From contig NZ_DATGNU010000129.1 in assembly GCF_035306585.1 (NCBI RefSeq), positions 1-64,000 on the forward strand: a stretch of DNA of 64,000 nt, read 5' to 3'. Below are positions 62,176 to 64,000 of this stretch, piece by piece. Under the pieces are notes generated by a model that did not search any database, was not told where the DNA came from, and was given only the letters and a program-made list of their open reading frames with translations. Numbering within the stretch: the first letter of the stretch is position 1; every line of letters starts with the position of its first letter. The position numbers and the translations under genes are program-made. The DNA is from Galbibacter sp035306585 (GTDB lineage Bacteria; Bacteroidota; Bacteroidia; Flavobacteriales; Flavobacteriaceae).

Positions 62176-62780
62176 GCCTTAGATTTTTTAGAAACACCAA
62201 CAAAATCCGCCACTAAATTATAAGCCTCTTGCTTAGCGGTATCTAAATCGTAATTTTTTATCACCGTATCAAACTGCGGTGCGGTAGCAAGTTCTACAGA
62301 TGCCTTAGCGATTCGCATATTGATCTTATCTTCGCTTTCTGTCTTACGTTTTTTGAGCCTGATTTTTAATTCATCTACACTTGGAGGTTTTACAAACACG
62401 GCTAATGTTTGATCAGGAAATTTACGTTTAATTCGAAGCCCTCCTGCTACATCAATATCAAAGATCACATTTTTACCCATATTCCACAACCGTTCAACCT
62501 CCGATTTTAAGGTCCCGTAAAAGTTATCGCGATAAACTTCTTCCCACTCTAAAAAGTCGTTGTTTTTGATATGGTCCTTAAAGGTCCTTGCAGAAAGAAA
62601 ATAATAGTTTTCTCCATCCTTTTCATCTCCTCTAGGTTCCCTAGAGGTGGCCGATACAGAGAAGGCAAGGTTTAATTCCGGATGTTCCAAAAGATGCCTG
62701 ACAATAGTAGTTTTTCCACTTCCTGAAGGAGCAGAGAAAATGATTAACTTTCCGTTATTGTTACTGTTATTTTCTTCCAT
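62172..62780 (-). CDS. gmk: Guanylate kinase
   Basis: Phosphorylates GMP to GDP. P-loop SAPSGSGKTT at 15-24, GMP-binding TSREPRGDEKDGENYYF near 45-61 and a lid region. It has 202 residues. It follows yicC after 30 bases and overlaps nadD. Confidence 0.95.
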   Translation of the reverse strand: MEENNSNNNGKLIIFSAPSGSGKTTIVRHLLEHPELNLAFSVSATSREPRGDEKDGENYYFLSARTFKDHIKNNDFLEWEEVYRDNFYGTLKSEVERLWNMGKNVIFDIDVAGGLRIKRKFPDQTLAVFVKPPSVDELKIRLKKRKTESEDKINMRIAKASVELATAPQFDTVIKNYDLDTAKQEAYNLVADFVGVSKKSKA

Positions 62781-62810
62781 GGATCGTGATTAAACGCAGA
62801 AATTACGCTT

Positions 62811-63683
62811 TTATAAAACATTCAACAATTGTTCCTTGATCTTCTCCAACTCATCCTTCATTTGAACCACTAATTGCTGCATTGGTGCATAATTGGATTT
62901 GGAACCAATGGTGTTGATTTCTCGACCAATTTCCTGACTGATAAACCCTAATTTCTTCCCATTGGAATCGCCGGAGCTTAGGGATTCAATAAAATAATTC
63001 AAGTGGTTAGCCAGACGAACTTTCTCTTCGGTAATATCGAATTTTTCAATGTAATAAATCAATTCTTGCTCAAAACGATTTTCATCTACTTCCACTTTAA
63101 GATCTTCCACGGCCTTTTCTAATCTACTGCGAACTACCTGTAAACGTACCGGGTCGATTTCTTTTACTTTTTCCAATAAATCTGAAATCGCATTAATACG
63201 TTCAATAAAGTCAGATTCTAAGGCAACCCCTTCTTGCGTTCTAAAAATATTTATTTCTTCAAGGGCTTTGATCACCGCATTTTTTATAATCTCATATTCC
63301 TGAGGATCTATTTCTTCACGCTCTACTTTAAGTGCATCTGGCATACGAACCGCCATTTTCATGAGTTCAACTTCATCATCGGGTCCGATAGGAACAGGAC
63401 TAGCATTTCTTAATTGGTCCATATAACTTTTCAAGACCCCTATATTAAGTTGGCTACTCGAGCTTTCTCCTGTGATTTCAACAAAAAGACTAAAATCAAT
63501 TTTTCCCCGCACAAGACCAGAGGCTATCAGGTTACGTAACTCAAGCTCCTTTTCCCTATAGGAAGAAGGGATTCTAGCATTGATATCCAAATTCTTACTG
63601 TTAAGGGACTTTAACTCTACGGTTATTTTCTTGGAAGGTAACTGTATAACATCCTTACCAAAACCAGTCATCGATTGTATCAT
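62811..63683 (-). CDS. YicC/YloC family endoribonuclease
   Basis: Protein of 290 residues with the classical start MIQSMTGFGK and the C-terminal DUF1732 part (NTIGSKSNYAPMQQLVVQMKDELEKI), where conserved acidic residues sit. Family members are endoribonucleases in E. coli and B. subtilis. First gene of yicC-gmk-nadD, with a -7 element at 63702-63709. Confidence 0.92.
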   Translation of the reverse strand: MIQSMTGFGKDVIQLPSKKITVELKSLNSKNLDINARIPSSYREKELELRNLIASGLVRGKIDFSLFVEITGESSSSQLNIGVLKSYMDQLRNASPVPIGPDDEVELMKMAVRMPDALKVEREEIDPQEYEIIKNAVIKALEEINIFRTQEGVALESDFIERINAISDLLEKVKEIDPVRLQVVRSRLEKAVEDLKVEVDENRFEQELIYYIEKFDITEEKVRLANHLNYFIESLSSGDSNGKKLGFISQEIGREINTIGSKSNYAPMQQLVVQMKDELEKIKEQLLNVL

Positions 63684-63701
63684 CTTCTAATTTTAGAATG
63701 G

Positions 63702-63709
63702 CAAAAGTA
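63702..63709 (-). promoter_or_regulatory. -7 element of the yicC operon
   Basis: TACTTTTG on the minus strand, an exact TAnnTTTG, 18 bases before the yicC ATG at 63683. Confidence 0.5.
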
Positions 63710-63743
63710 CAAAATTGGCAGGGCAAACGTATAAATTACAAAC

Positions 63744-63776
63744 AAAAAAGCTGCACCAGTTAAAGCACAGCTTTTT
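63744..63776. terminator. Terminator between the right-edge gene and yicC
   Basis: Stem AAAAAGCTG (63745-63753) with CAGCTTTTT (63768-63776), loop of 14. A-run and T-run at the ends let it work on the minus strand for the gene at the window edge. Confidence 0.8.
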
Positions 63777-63817
63777 CCATCAGAAACCAAAAGGTTCCAT
63801 ATCCATTACTTTCTCTC

Positions 63818-64000
63818 TTATGGGTTCACCACAATCTTATTTGTTTGATTCCAAGATCTTACACTTGCAATCGCACTATTTTCATAGGTAACCTCTTTTA
63901 AAACATCGCCGTGGTAGAAAAACCAATTTCCAGTCTTCGCTCCCATGTCGTAATTGGCAATTGCTATTGCCTTTCCTTGTTCATCAAAAGACTTCCACTG
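63818..64000 (-). CDS. YwqK-type repeat protein, C-terminal part (cut by window edge)
   Basis: Partial frame of 60 codons plus stop, running off the right edge and too short to be listed as a full gene. The translation includes WKSFDEQGKAIAIANYD, then GAKTGNWFFYHGDVLKEVTYE and ends WNQTNKIVVNP. The W-x-Y/F-H-G and LKEVTYE pattern is that of YwqK/MORN-like repeats, often labelled antitoxin or wrongly nicotinate-nucleotide adenylyltransferase. Its terminator and the yicC promoter lie between it and yicC. Confidence 0.65.
   Translation of the reverse strand, partial: QWKSFDEQGKAIAIANYDMGAKTGNWFFYHGDVLKEVTYENSAIASVRSWNQTNKIVVNP

Noticed and set aside
63818..64000. Calling the right-edge gene an antitoxin
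   Set aside because: The label comes from automatic naming of YwqK repeats; there is no toxin gene visible and only the C-terminus is in the window.
1..64000. tRNA, rRNA, insertion sequences, prophage or genomic island
   Set aside because: I read all gaps and found no cloverleaf, transposase, integrase, terminal repeats or shift in base composition that would support one.

Overview
The window is chromosomal DNA of a low-GC member of the Bacteroidota, almost certainly family Flavobacteriaceae. Supporting signs are the families present (IPExxxVDY, DUF3078, DUF3109, DUF4271, DUF4296, DUF2480), a type IX secretion C-terminal domain on a subtilisin-like protease, repeated upstream copies of the Bacteroidota -7 promoter element TAnnTTTG, few Shine-Dalgarno sequences, and a split ATP synthase operon with atpD-atpC alone. 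Almost the whole window is vertically inherited core genome. I see no insertion sequence, prophage, CRISPR array, tRNA, rRNA or obvious horizontally acquired island.

Layout. 1-8.3 kb: IPExxxVDY protein and pyruvate kinase, a stand-alone ketoacyl synthase, tyrS, an SDR protein, and an operon for polyprenol-phosphate glycosyltransferase, dihydroorotase and a DUF4296 lipoprotein. 8.4-15.9 kb: GT39-type transferase, DUF4271, a first uroporphyrinogen-III synthase, dxs, a DUF3078 outer-membrane protein and dgt. 16-20 kb: a phosphate-selective porin and a PiT transporter fused to a PhoU-like domain, preceded by a candidate small RNA. 20-26 kb: DUF3109, a MarC / small membrane protein / FAD protein cassette, S41 protease, dCMP deaminase, HupE-like and TerB-DnaJ proteins. 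26-29 kb: bacilliredoxin, a low-molecular-weight phosphatase, acyltransferase, HD hydrolase and enoyl-CoA hydratase.

29-42 kb is a tetrapyrrole locus. A leftward operon carries hemH, a MATE exporter, hemJ, a histidine kinase and the enoyl-CoA hydratase. A rightward operon carries hemA-C-D-E, a small unknown gene, hemF and hemB. An AraC regulator with a ThuA gene lies between them. Together these encode every step from glutamyl-tRNA to protoheme except glutamyl-tRNA synthetase and GSA aminotransferase (hemL). A perfect TTTAGAA-N3-TTCTAAA palindrome in the AraC-hemA gap suggests iron or heme control.

42-64 kb: secreted S8 protease with an unusual set of phased upstream repeats, an endonuclease/exonuclease/phosphatase protein, hflX, a second DUF3078 protein, a SUF iron-sulfur cluster (sufS, sufE, DUF59, DUF2480), a serine hydrolase, the biotin genes bioF-bioD-bioA, an M61 peptidase, atpD-atpC, gpsA, a BON-LysM protein, and nadD-gmk-yicC followed by a partial YwqK-type gene at the right edge.

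No wholly new multi-gene system stands out. The most interesting signals are non-coding: the phased repeats before the S8 protease, the palindrome in the heme locus, and plus-strand terminator structures in gene-free stretches (around 16.1, 59.6 and 60.9 kb) that may end unannotated small RNAs.
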